64,000 nucleotides of DNA, from positions 1 through 64,000 of the forward strand of contig NZ_JACLAF010000018.1 of NCBI RefSeq assembly GCF_015355625.1, read 5' to 3'. Below are positions 44,655 through 52,488 of the stretch, one piece after another. The position numbers and the translations under genes are program-made. The first letter of the stretch is position 1, and every line of letters starts with the position of its first letter. This DNA is from Tamlana sp. I1 (GTDB lineage Bacteria > Bacteroidota > Bacteroidia > Flavobacteriales > Flavobacteriaceae). Below the pieces are notes generated by a model. That model worked only from the letters and a program-made list of their open reading frames with translations. It was not told where the DNA came from and searched no databases.

Positions 44655-46142
44655 ATGCGAACAATGTCCTTTATTCGAAACTTTATTTTAGTTTTTCCAA
44701 TGCTGTTTTTTATAGCATTAACAAGTTGTAACAAGACTACTGAAAACACTAAAATTAAACCTAGTAACATGAAAGGAAAACCAAATATTTTATTGGTTTT
44801 GGCCGACGATTGGTCTTTTCCACATGCTACTATATATGGTGATTCTGTAGTGAATACACCCAATTTCGATTTGATAGCCAAAAGCGGCATCCTGTTTAAT
44901 AATGCCTTTTGTTCGGCACCATCTTGTACGCCATCACGGGCCGCCATATTAACAGGAAGATATCCTCATGCCCTTAATGAAGGCGCTAACCTTTGGGGGA
45001 CTTTGCCTAATTCTTACACCAATTATGTGTCGGAATTAGAATCTGCTGGGTATGTTATTGGTTATCAGGATAAAGGTTGGGGGCCTGGAAATTATGAAGA
45101 TGGCGGGTATACACACAACCCTGCAGGTAAATTAATAGAGAATTTTGATAGCTTTTTCGAGAAGTTAGATGGTAGTAAACCGTTTTGCTTTTGGTATGGT
45201 ACAAGAGATCCGCATAGACCGTATACAAAAGGATTGGGGGAAGCTTCAGGTCTTGATATAGACGATGCGGTTTTGCCAGATTTTTATCCGGATGATTCTG
45301 AGTTAAAATCAGACCTTTTGGATTATTACTATGAAGTGCAACGTATTGATTATGATTTAGCCCGAATTCTTTTTAGGCTGGAGCGTAAAAATATGTTAGA
45401 AAACACTTTAATTGTGGTAACAAGTGATAACGGTATGCCGTTTCCGCGAGCTAAAGCTAATTGTTATGATTTGGGTACACGGGTGCCCTTGGCAATAGCC
45501 TGGGGAGACCAAATTAAAAATAAAGGAAGTCTTGAAAATACCTTTGTTAATCTCTTAGATTTAGCGCCAACTTTTTTAGATATTGCAGGGTTAGATATTC
45601 CTAAGGAAATGCAGGGTAAAAGCTTGTTGCCTTTGTTAAAAGGAGAAACAACGCAGCATAAAGACAAGGTTTTTTTAGAAAGAGAACGTCATGCATTTGT
45701 TCGTAAGGACAATACATCGTATCCTATGCGCGCCGTACGCGACAGCAACTATTTGTTAATTCATAATTTATATCCAGAGCGCTGGCCAGCAGGAGATCCT
45801 ATTCCAACCGATTTGAATAAAGGGTTTGGTGATATAGATGCGAGCCCATCCAAAAATATCATGATTTCAAAAAAAGATACCGATAAAAATTACCGTACAT
45901 TTTTTGATATTTCAACAGAAAAAAGACCGGAATTTGAATTCTATGATATTATAAAAGATCCTTACCAGACCAATAACCTAGTAAATTCAGAAAGTTATCA
46001 GTCTAAAATTTTGGACTATAAAAAGGTTTTAATGGACTGGAGACAAAACACAGAGGATGGTAGTCTAAACCATTTAGGTAATGATTATCCTTTCGATAAC
46101 TATAAATACTACGGTAAATATAATACCTTATTAGATGAGTAA
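44655..46142 (+). CDS. S1-family sulfatase, lipoprotein
   Basis: This is a 495-aa type I sulfatase (lipoprotein signal ending FFIALTSC). Metal-site LVLADDWSFPHATIYG comes first. The formylglycine motif SCTPSRAAILTG at about residues 89-100 is the classic C-T-P-S-R form. TRDPHRPYTKG and TSDNGMPFPRAKANCYDLGT give the distal active-site residues. The C-terminus RPEFEFYDIIKDPYQTNNL is typical of heparan/N-sulfoglucosamine sulfohydrolase-like S1 subfamilies (for example S1_8), but the sulfate position is not provable from sequence alone. It begins three bases after GH97 and the two probably act in sequence on one substrate. Two in-frame ATGs (44655, 44664) are both possible starts. Confidence 0.9.
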   Translation: MRTMSFIRNFILVFPMLFFIALTSCNKTTENTKIKPSNMKGKPNILLVLADDWSFPHATIYGDSVVNTPNFDLIAKSGILFNNAFCSAPSCTPSRAAILTGRYPHALNEGANLWGTLPNSYTNYVSELESAGYVIGYQDKGWGPGNYEDGGYTHNPAGKLIENFDSFFEKLDGSKPFCFWYGTRDPHRPYTKGLGEASGLDIDDAVLPDFYPDDSELKSDLLDYYYEVQRIDYDLARILFRLERKNMLENTLIVVTSDNGMPFPRAKANCYDLGTRVPLAIAWGDQIKNKGSLENTFVNLLDLAPTFLDIAGLDIPKEMQGKSLLPLLKGETTQHKDKVFLERERHAFVRKDNTSYPMRAVRDSNYLLIHNLYPERWPAGDPIPTDLNKGFGDIDASPSKNIMISKKDTDKNYRTFFDISTEKRPEFEFYDIIKDPYQTNNLVNSESYQSKILDYKKVLMDWRQNTEDGSLNHLGNDYPFDNYKYYGKYNTLLDE

Positions 46143-46205
46143 GCTGTAAATGAGGAGGTGGACTTTTGAAGGTTGTTTCTCCTCGAAATTACAGGTTTAA
46201 AATAA

Positions 46206-46248
46206 GGGGGCTATGTTATTTTTAGAGATATAACATAGCACCCTTTTT
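46206..46248. terminator. Terminator between convergent sulfatase and gmhA
   Basis: GGGGGCTATGTTAT pairs with ATAACATAGCACCC (one mismatch) and is followed by TTTTT on the plus strand. On the minus strand the tail is TTATTTT, so it may serve both genes. Confidence 0.75.
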
Positions 46249-46280
46249 GGAAACGAGCTTATTTCATTTCTTGTTTGTAA

Positions 46281-46865
46281 TTACTTTAAAAGCATGGATT
46301 CTATAGTCAAAATAAGGCTGTGAATCACTTTAATATGAATTTCTTGAATGCGATCGGCAAAGCCTTCATAAGGCACACAAATTTTAAAATCGGCTAATTT
46401 TGCCAAATCTTTACCTGTTTTTCCGGTTAGTAAAACGGTAGTCATGCCTTTCTTTTTGGCAGCTTCAAACCCTTTTAAAACGTTTTTAGAATTCCCGCTG
46501 GTACTTATTCCAAAGGCAATATCGCCTGATTGGCCTATGGCTTCAATAAATCTTGAAAACACAAACTCGTAGCCAAAATCGTTGCCAACACATGATAAAT
46601 GGCTGGGGTCGGAAATGGCAATGGCAGGAAGCGCTTGGCGGTTTTCTCGATATCTTCCTGTGAGCTCTTCAGCAAAATGCATGGCATCACAATGGGAGCC
46701 ACCGTTACCAAAAGAAATTACTTTTCCGCCGTTGTTAAAAGCCTTAGTAATGGCTTGGGCAATGTTTACAATATCTTTAAAATTATCTGGGTTGGCAGAA
46801 AAATCATGTAATACTTTTTGAGCTTGTAAAAATTCAGACTGAATGGTGTTTTCGTAATTCATCAT
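46281..46865 (-). CDS. gmhA: D-sedoheptulose 7-phosphate isomerase (SIS domain)
   Basis: This 194-aa cytoplasmic protein is strikingly like E. coli GmhA. It has [20 protein letters not shown] followed by YRENR, then [39 protein letters not shown], and the C-terminal [19 protein letters not shown] carrying the conserved Gln and His of the zinc/active site. GmhA converts sedoheptulose 7-phosphate to D-glycero-manno-heptose 7-phosphate for lipopolysaccharide heptose. Here it sits nine bases behind a mannokinase-like ROK gene in a catabolic region, not with heptose synthesis genes. It may therefore have a catabolic aldose-ketose isomerase role, or simply feed heptose synthesis. Confidence 0.9.
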   Translation of the reverse strand: MMNYENTIQSEFLQAQKVLHDFSANPDNFKDIVNIAQAITKAFNNGGKVISFGNGGSHCDAMHFAEELTGRYRENRQALPAIAISDPSHLSCVGNDFGYEFVFSRFIEAIGQSGDIAFGISTSGNSKNVLKGFEAAKKKGMTTVLLTGKTGKDLAKLADFKICVPYEGFADRIQEIHIKVIHSLILTIESMLLK

Positions 46866-46874
46866 GAGTTCTGT

Positions 46875-47786
46875 TTAGTTAACCAGCATGGCAGCACCAA
46901 AAACACCGGCGCTATCACCCAATTTAGGTTTTAAAAATTTCGTCTCTAAGCCGTTATTAAACACATATTTTTTGGCACTTTCAACGCCTTCAGTATATAA
47001 TAAATCGATGTTTCCCACGCCACCACCAATCACAATGGCATCGGGGTCAATAACATTAATTATGGAAGCAACGCCTTTTCCGAAATAGGTAATTAATCGT
47101 TCAATAGTAGCTTTAGCAGCTGGATCTTTTCCTGCTTCATATAATTCTAAAATAGCCTTTAAACGTTTTCTAGTTCCGGTTTCTTCTTCATAAAAATTCT
47201 CTAAACCTGTTCCCGAAATAATAGTTTCCACGCAACCTGTTTGTCCGCAAAAGCATGGTCCACCAGATTCATGTAAAAAATTATGTCCCCATTCGCCACC
47301 AATACCATGGCGACCATTTAATACTTTACCATTTAAAATAACGCCGCCACCAACACCAGTGCCCATAATAATTCCAAAAACAACTTGCGCATTGGATACT
47401 TGGTCTGGTACAGCACCTAAAGTGGCTTCTGCTAGGGCAAAACAATTGGCATCGTTGGCCATTTCAATAGAAAAACCTAAAAGATTTTCTAAATCCTTTT
47501 TAAAGGGTTGACCATTTAAACACACCGTATTACTGTTTTTTAGTGTTTGTGTTGTGGGATCTAAAGTGCCTGGAGTACCTATGCCTAAAGTGGTTATTTT
47601 AGTTTTACTTTTTTCTTCAAGCAAGGCAACAACCTTTTTTATTTGGCTAAGAATATGGTTGTAACCATGTTCTTTTTCGGTAGGAACACGAAGTCTTTCT
47701 ATAACTTCAAATTTAGAATCTTGAATTGCTAGTAATACACCTTCAATTTTTGTTCCTCCTAAATCAATACCACATAATGTTTTCAT
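46875..47786 (-). CDS. ROK-family sugar kinase, mannokinase/fructokinase (Mak)-like
   Basis: This 303-aa cytoplasmic kinase has the ROK ATP site CGIDLGGTKIEG at the N-terminus, and NSNTVCLNGQPFKKDL and MANDANCFALAEA for sugar binding (NDAN holds the catalytic Asp). It also has GTGVGGGVILNG, GEWGHNFL and the zinc motif GGPCFCGQTGCVE. NVIDPDAIVIGGGVGN and GDSAGVFGAAML close the fold. The blocks LNGQPF, GEWGHN and DPDxIVxGGG match E. coli Mak (manno/fructokinase) better than NagK or glucokinase as far as I can judge by eye. Phosphorylation of mannose released by GH38/GH92 fits the neighbourhood. It is transcribed first, followed by gmhA after nine bases. Confidence 0.85.
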   Translation of the reverse strand: MKTLCGIDLGGTKIEGVLLAIQDSKFEVIERLRVPTEKEHGYNHILSQIKKVVALLEEKSKTKITTLGIGTPGTLDPTTQTLKNSNTVCLNGQPFKKDLENLLGFSIEMANDANCFALAEATLGAVPDQVSNAQVVFGIIMGTGVGGGVILNGKVLNGRHGIGGEWGHNFLHESGGPCFCGQTGCVETIISGTGLENFYEEETGTRKRLKAILELYEAGKDPAAKATIERLITYFGKGVASIINVIDPDAIVIGGGVGNIDLLYTEGVESAKKYVFNNGLETKFLKPKLGDSAGVFGAAMLVN

Positions 47787-47808
47787 TGTTCTTATATTTT
47801 GACTGAAT

Positions 47809-47816
47809 CAAAAATA
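47809..47816 (-). promoter_or_regulatory. Candidate -7 promoter box for the ROK-gmhA operon
   Basis: Minus-strand TATTTTTG fits TAnnTTTG, 22 bases before the ATG at 47786. No -33 partner is evident. Confidence 0.35.
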
Positions 47817-47965
47817 ACCAGATGCACTAATAAAAGGGGGGAAGAAGCTGTTTTATAACTTCTATTTTATAAAATGATACAAATATGCAGGGATTCATAG
47901 CGCTACATAAAATGGATTAAATAGTATTGTGAGTATTAAAAATAATTATAATTGAAATGCGCTGT

Positions 47966-47977
47966 ATGGTTAACCAT
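47966..47977. promoter_or_regulatory. Palindromic candidate operator between ROK kinase and GH92
   Basis: ATGGTTAACCAT is a perfect 12-base palindrome in the 270-base divergent gap between the mannokinase-like gene and the GH92 mannosidase gene, 79 bases before the GH92 ATG. Its position suits a shared sugar-responsive repressor or activator. No such regulator is encoded in the window. Confidence 0.35.
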
Positions 47978-48056
47978 CATCCAGATGGCGTAGTTTTTTT
48001 TCGAGCAAGTTGGAGGGTAAAAAGTTATTAATTCATCACATTTAAAATTTAAATAA

Positions 48057-50312
48057 ATGAAAAAGGTTTTCATCGTAGGTATAAGCATGATGTTTATGGT
48101 ATTAAATATATCGGCTCAAACTTTTAGTAATTCAAAATATGTAGACCCGTTTATTGGAGCTGATGGTGGAGGAAATACCTTTCCAGGTGCAGCTATGCCT
48201 ACGGGAATGGTTAAGTTGGGCCCAGATTGTAATTTGCTTACCGAGAACGGAGGTTGGGATGCTGAGGGCGATATTGTTGGGTTTAGCCATACACATCTAA
48301 ATGGTTCTGGTGGAGGTTCTAAATATGGTAATGTATTATTCATGCCTACCACAGGAGCTGTTAATCCTTTAGATTATGCTTCTCCTCGTGAGAATGAAAA
48401 GTCTCGTGTGGGTGTTTATTCGGTTGATTTAACACGCTATAATACCAAAGTTAGGTTGTCGGCTTCAAATCGTGCTGCAATTCATGAATATACTTTTTCT
48501 AAATCTGATACCGCCAATGTGTTGATTGATTTAGGAAGTTTTTTAGCCTCGTATCAAAAACAAGAATTTGTTGGATCTGAAGTGAACATTATTTCTGATA
48601 CAGAGGTTGAGGGTTTTACGCGTATTCGTGGTGGTTGGAATATTAGTGATGCTTATACCGTCTATTTTTATGCGAAATTTGAAAAACCAGCATCATCTTA
48701 TGGAACCTGGAAATCGGGTAAACTTTATCCGAATAAAAAAAGCCAATTTGATAGTAATGAAAAAACAGGTGCTTATTTTTCATTTAAAACCAAAGCGGGT
48801 GAAAAAATTAAGGTTAAAGTTGGAATTTCTTATTTAGGTACTGGTGCTGCAAAGCACAATTTAAAAGAAATTACAACATGGGATTTAGATCAGGTTAAAG
48901 AAAGTGCCGTAAAATCTTGGGATAAAATTCTTAACCTTATTCAGGTAGAGGGGGTTAGTGAGGATATTAAAAAAATATTTTACTCCTCGGTATATCGTAT
49001 TTTTTTACAGCCTACTGATTATACTGGGGAAAACCCGAAATGGATTTCGAATAAACCTTATTATGGTGATTACTTTGCTATTTGGGATACCTACCGCGCT
49101 ACACATCCGTTTATTACACTATTAAAACCATCCCTTCAAGCCGATATGGTAGAGTCCTTGATTGATATGTATCGTTTTGATAATTATATGCCAGATGCAA
49201 GGGGAAGTCATTCCACTGGGCGTACCCAAGGAGGGTCTAATTCGGATATGCTTATTGCAGATGCTTTTGCAAAAGGTTTAAAAGGAATCGATTATAAAAC
49301 GGCCTTACAAGCTATGTTAAAAAATGCAACGGTTCCACCAGGAGATGATGAGCGTAAATATGGCCGTGGCGGACTGTGGGATTATAACCGTATTGGGTAT
49401 GTGTCAACCGATTACGAGAGATCTGGAACCCGGACTTTGGAATATTCAGCGAATGATGCGGCTATAGCCTTGGTAGCAAAAGGACTTGGTAATGTTGAGG
49501 TGTATGAAACTTACAAGAAAAAAGCATCCAGTTGGAAAAATTTATGGAATTCCAATATAGAAAGTTTAGGGTTTAAAGGGTTTATTTGGCCGCGAAAACC
49601 CGATGGAACATGGCTGGAGGAGGATAGCCTAAGTCTGTTCGCTTCGGGATTTTGGACGCACCCTTTTTATGAAACATTCTCTTGGGAATATTCATTCTAT
49701 GCCCCGCATGATATGAAAAGTTTAATAGAAAAAATGGGCGGAAAACCCACTTTTACCAAACGATTGGATACTTATTTTAAAGAGCCTTTTCCTGCTAATG
49801 AACACCATGAATTACAGATGTACACCAAATTAGTAGGAATGTCCCAAATTTCTAATGAACCTTCATTTTTGGTACCATCGCTGTATTGTTACGTAAATGA
49901 ACCGTATAAAACAGCTAAAATTGTTAGGCATATTTTAAAAACACAATATAGCGCATCAAAAACGGGACTACCAGGAAATGACGATTCCGGCTCTATGGGG
50001 GCATGGTATGCGTTTCATAGTTTAGGCTTTTTTCCTAATGCAGGACAAGATGTTTATTTGATATCTAGTCCGTTATATCCCAAAGCAACGATAGCATTAG
50101 AAAATGGAAAAGAATTGATTATTATCGCTAAAAATGCAAGTCCTAAAAATATATACATTCAATCGTGTCTTTTAAACGGGAAACCTTTTAATAACTGTTG
50201 GTTTAAACATAGCGACATAAGTAAGGGGGCTAAGTTTGAGTTTGTAATGGGGGAAAAACCTTCTAAATGGGGAACACAAGGGGAGTTGCCTCCTTCTTTA
50301 TCAGATTTTTAA
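48057..50312 (+). CDS. GH92 alpha-mannosidase-family protein, exported
   Basis: This 751-aa enzyme has a signal peptide (VLNISAQTFS). Family GH92 comprises calcium-dependent, inverting exo-alpha-mannosidases. The N-terminal sandwich shows YVDPFIGADGGGNTFPGAAM, PTGMVKLGPD and VGFSHTHLNGSGG. The (alpha/alpha)6 domain has WDTYRATHPFITLL, YETFSWEYSFYAPHD (about residue 538; the Glu matches the family EGNxWQYxW acid position) and GLPGNDDSGSMGAWYAFHSL (about residue 640). The motifs deviate from the common EGNAWQY and GNEDCGQMSAWY forms, so linkage preference may differ from well-studied members. It is alone in its unit, opposite the mannokinase-like operon. Alpha-mannose release from a decorated glycan is the likely task. 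Confidence 0.9.
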   Translation: MKKVFIVGISMMFMVLNISAQTFSNSKYVDPFIGADGGGNTFPGAAMPTGMVKLGPDCNLLTENGGWDAEGDIVGFSHTHLNGSGGGSKYGNVLFMPTTGAVNPLDYASPRENEKSRVGVYSVDLTRYNTKVRLSASNRAAIHEYTFSKSDTANVLIDLGSFLASYQKQEFVGSEVNIISDTEVEGFTRIRGGWNISDAYTVYFYAKFEKPASSYGTWKSGKLYPNKKSQFDSNEKTGAYFSFKTKAGEKIKVKVGISYLGTGAAKHNLKEITTWDLDQVKESAVKSWDKILNLIQVEGVSEDIKKIFYSSVYRIFLQPTDYTGENPKWISNKPYYGDYFAIWDTYRATHPFITLLKPSLQADMVESLIDMYRFDNYMPDARGSHSTGRTQGGSNSDMLIADAFAKGLKGIDYKTALQAMLKNATVPPGDDERKYGRGGLWDYNRIGYVSTDYERSGTRTLEYSANDAAIALVAKGLGNVEVYETYKKKASSWKNLWNSNIESLGFKGFIWPRKPDGTWLEEDSLSLFASGFWTHPFYETFSWEYSFYAPHDMKSLIEKMGGKPTFTKRLDTYFKEPFPANEHHELQMYTKLVGMSQISNEPSFLVPSLYCYVNEPYKTAKIVRHILKTQYSASKTGLPGNDDSGSMGAWYAFHSLGFFPNAGQDVYLISSPLYPKATIALENGKELIIIAKNASPKNIYIQSCLLNGKPFNNCWFKHSDISKGAKFEFVMGEKPSKWGTQGELPPSLSDF

Positions 50313-50327
50313 TAACTTTTATAAATG

Positions 50328-50353
50328 TAACCAAGTAGAACCTAGCTTGGTTA
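50328..50353 (+). other. Hairpin after the GH92 gene
   Basis: TAACCAAG pairs perfectly with CTTGGTTA around a 10-base loop, 16 bases after the GH92 stop. No T-tract follows, so it may be an mRNA 3-prime stabilising stem or a regulator site rather than a terminator. Confidence 0.35.
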
Positions 50354-50531
50354 ATGGTTTAATTTTAGGAGAGCGATTAATCCTGTATAGCTGTTTTTTT
50401 ATGCTAAAACCGTATGAAAAAACTTCTAGGAATAAGGGATTTATTAATTTATAACTTCGATTTTATAAAATAACACCATTATAAATAGATTCTTATACAT
50501 ATTTGATATGACTAGTAAAATCAATCTATAC

Positions 50532-51455
50532 ATGCGTAATTACTTATTGGCTTTTCTTCTTACTACAGGAGTTTTATTTACTGTTAGAGCACAGGAAAAA
50601 CCTTCGGAAGCAGAATTAAAGACCATCACATACACGAGTGCGTTTGATAATACAGCGCGTGATTTTTATCTGTACCTCCCAAAAGGTTATGATGAAACAA
50701 ATGATAAAAAATGGCCTATAATGCTTTTTTTACATGGAAATGGCGAGCGCGGAAATGGAAAAAACGAGTTGCCTTATACCCTCGCGCATGGCCCTATTTA
50801 TGAGGCTTGGATTCAAAAGCGCGATTTGCCATTTATAATTATTCAGCCTCAACTTCACATGCATGGGTTTGATAGTGTTCCAAATTCATATTACAATCAA
50901 CGCAAGTTGGAAAACCATCCTAAACGTTTAAAAGTAGGTACGCCAAACAGAAGTCCGAAATCGAAATCGGATGCACCAATGGGAAGTTTGGTTACCCATC
51001 CAGGCTACAAATATGGCACTTATGGCCCTCCAATGGGTTGGGAAACTGTTGAAACCGATTTGTTAAAGATGCTGCAAACCGTAGGTGCAGATTATAATAC
51101 AGACGCCTCAAAAGTGTATTTAACAGGATTGAGCTATGGCGGATTTGGTACTTGGTATATGGCAAGCAAGCATCCAGATTTATTTGCTGCAATTGCACCA
51201 ATAGTAGGTTGGGGACATAGCGATTTAATGGCGCCTATTGCTAAACATAAAATTCCTTTGTGGTGTTTTGCTGGCGGAAGAGACCACGTTATTACACTCA
51301 ATCATTTTTATTCTGGAATGAACACTTTAGAAAAATTAGGCCATCCCGATGTTCGATTTACTATTGAATCTGATATGAATCATGATGTATGGACACGCGT
51401 TTATGCAGGAGATGATATTTACAATTGGCTTTTAAAACAACAAAAACAAAATTAA
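50532..51455 (+). CDS. Exported alpha/beta-hydrolase esterase
   Basis: This is a 307-aa secreted serine hydrolase. The ATG at 50532 starts a good signal peptide (MRNYLLAFLLTTGVLFTVRA); an ATG 24 bases upstream is less likely. RDFYLYLPKGYDETNDKKWP, the oxyanion strand IMLFLHGNGERG, the nucleophile elbow GLSYGGFGTWYMASKHPDLF (Ser at about residue 202), and MNHDVWTRVY with the probable catalytic His place it among prolyl-oligopeptidase-like/feruloyl-type carboxylesterases. An insert around residues 120-165 (NRSPKSKSDAPMG) is unusual. It is translationally close to the nucleoside-hydrolase-like gene (one-base gap). A role in removing ester groups from the glycan is a reasonable inference. Confidence 0.82.
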   Translation: MRNYLLAFLLTTGVLFTVRAQEKPSEAELKTITYTSAFDNTARDFYLYLPKGYDETNDKKWPIMLFLHGNGERGNGKNELPYTLAHGPIYEAWIQKRDLPFIIIQPQLHMHGFDSVPNSYYNQRKLENHPKRLKVGTPNRSPKSKSDAPMGSLVTHPGYKYGTYGPPMGWETVETDLLKMLQTVGADYNTDASKVYLTGLSYGGFGTWYMASKHPDLFAAIAPIVGWGHSDLMAPIAKHKIPLWCFAGGRDHVITLNHFYSGMNTLEKLGHPDVRFTIESDMNHDVWTRVYAGDDIYNWLLKQQKQN

Positions 51456-51456
51456 T

Positions 51457-52413
51457 ATGAATCAAACTTTTAAAGTGCTTCTTTATACCTTGTTTATAAC
51501 CTGCTTAAGCGCTTTTGGTCAAAGCCCAGAGCGTTATATTTTAGATGCAGATACGGCAAATGAATTGGATGATTATTATGCCATTTTTCAAGCCATTGCA
51601 TCTCCAGAAATGGAGTTAATTAGTCTGAATTCTGCACAATTTAATAGCTCGCAGATTTTTATGGATTCCATTTGGAATGGTAACAAAGTGACTAATTTCA
51701 ATTCTGTAACCTTATCTCAAGCAGCTAACGAAACCTTACTAAAAGGATTGAATAGAATGGATATTCCGCATCCGCAAGGTTGCGAAACGCATTTAGGATA
51801 TGCTTATGGATATTGGGATGGTGCCTTTTTTCCAACTTCTCCCGCCACAGCGTTTATAATTAAAGAAGCTAAAAAAGCATCTCCTAGTAATAAGCTAAAA
51901 ATTATTTGTATTGGTGCTTCCACTAATTTGGCTGCGGCTATTGAAGCAGAACCTAAAATTGCTAAAAATATTCATGCGTATTTATTAGGCGCTCAATTTG
52001 ATGCAACGAAAAATGTCTGGAATAAGAATGAATTTAATATTCGTAGAGATTTAAATGCTTTTGATGCTTTATTAAATCAAACTGATATGGAAATGACGGT
52101 GATGCCAATAACCCCTGTGCGTCCGTTTGTTTTTGATAAAACAAAAACGCTAGAACGGTTATATAAAATAGACCATGCCGTACCAAAATTATTAGGTGAT
52201 GTTTGGACAGACATAAATGCCGGACAAGAACGAATTATGTGGGATTTAGCTTTAATTCTTGCCATTCAAAAACCAGAATTAGCCACTTTAGAAGATCGCC
52301 CTGCACCTCCAGAAAATAAACGAGATACTTTACATGTGTATACAGCCATTGATATAAAAGGCATGCATTCTGAATTTTGGAATACGCTTGAAGGGTATTT
52401 TAAAGAGCAGTAA
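51457..52413 (+). CDS. Exported nucleoside-hydrolase-like protein
   Basis: This is a 318-aa protein with a signal peptide (LFITCLSAFGQSPE). It has the inosine-uridine nucleoside hydrolase fold: an N-terminal Asp cluster YILDADTANELDDYYAI (about residues 26-42), a calcium-site loop IICIGASTNLAAAIEA, and late DxWTDINAGQERIMWDLA. In standard enzymes the cluster is DTDPGxDD; here two extra residues lie between the Asp pairs (DADTANELDD), a variant of exported relatives whose substrate is not settled. Extracytoplasmic location argues against ordinary nucleoside salvage. It follows the esterase gene after one base, so both are one operon, probably acting on an N- or O-ribosyl-like or other furanoside group. 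Confidence 0.8.
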   Translation: MNQTFKVLLYTLFITCLSAFGQSPERYILDADTANELDDYYAIFQAIASPEMELISLNSAQFNSSQIFMDSIWNGNKVTNFNSVTLSQAANETLLKGLNRMDIPHPQGCETHLGYAYGYWDGAFFPTSPATAFIIKEAKKASPSNKLKIICIGASTNLAAAIEAEPKIAKNIHAYLLGAQFDATKNVWNKNEFNIRRDLNAFDALLNQTDMEMTVMPITPVRPFVFDKTKTLERLYKIDHAVPKLLGDVWTDINAGQERIMWDLALILAIQKPELATLEDRPAPPENKRDTLHVYTAIDIKGMHSEFWNTLEGYFKEQ

Positions 52414-52420
52414 AAAAAAA

Positions 52421-52468
52421 GGAGGACATTTATAAAGTGCTTAATACTTTACAAATGTCCTCTTTTTT
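52421..52468. terminator. Bidirectional terminator
   Basis: A long stem (GGAGGACATTTATAAAGT region pairing with ACTTTACAAATGTCCTC, one mismatch, 7-base loop) is flanked by AAAAAAAAA on the left and TTTTTT on the right. It sits exactly between the convergent nucleoside-hydrolase-like and mutarotase-like genes. Confidence 0.9.
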
Positions 52469-52488
52469 ACAAATAAAGGCTTAAAATA

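Noticed and set aside
46281-47786. ROK-gmhA pair as part of an LPS heptose cluster
   Set aside because: No hldE, gmhB, hldD or glycosyltransferase genes are nearby.
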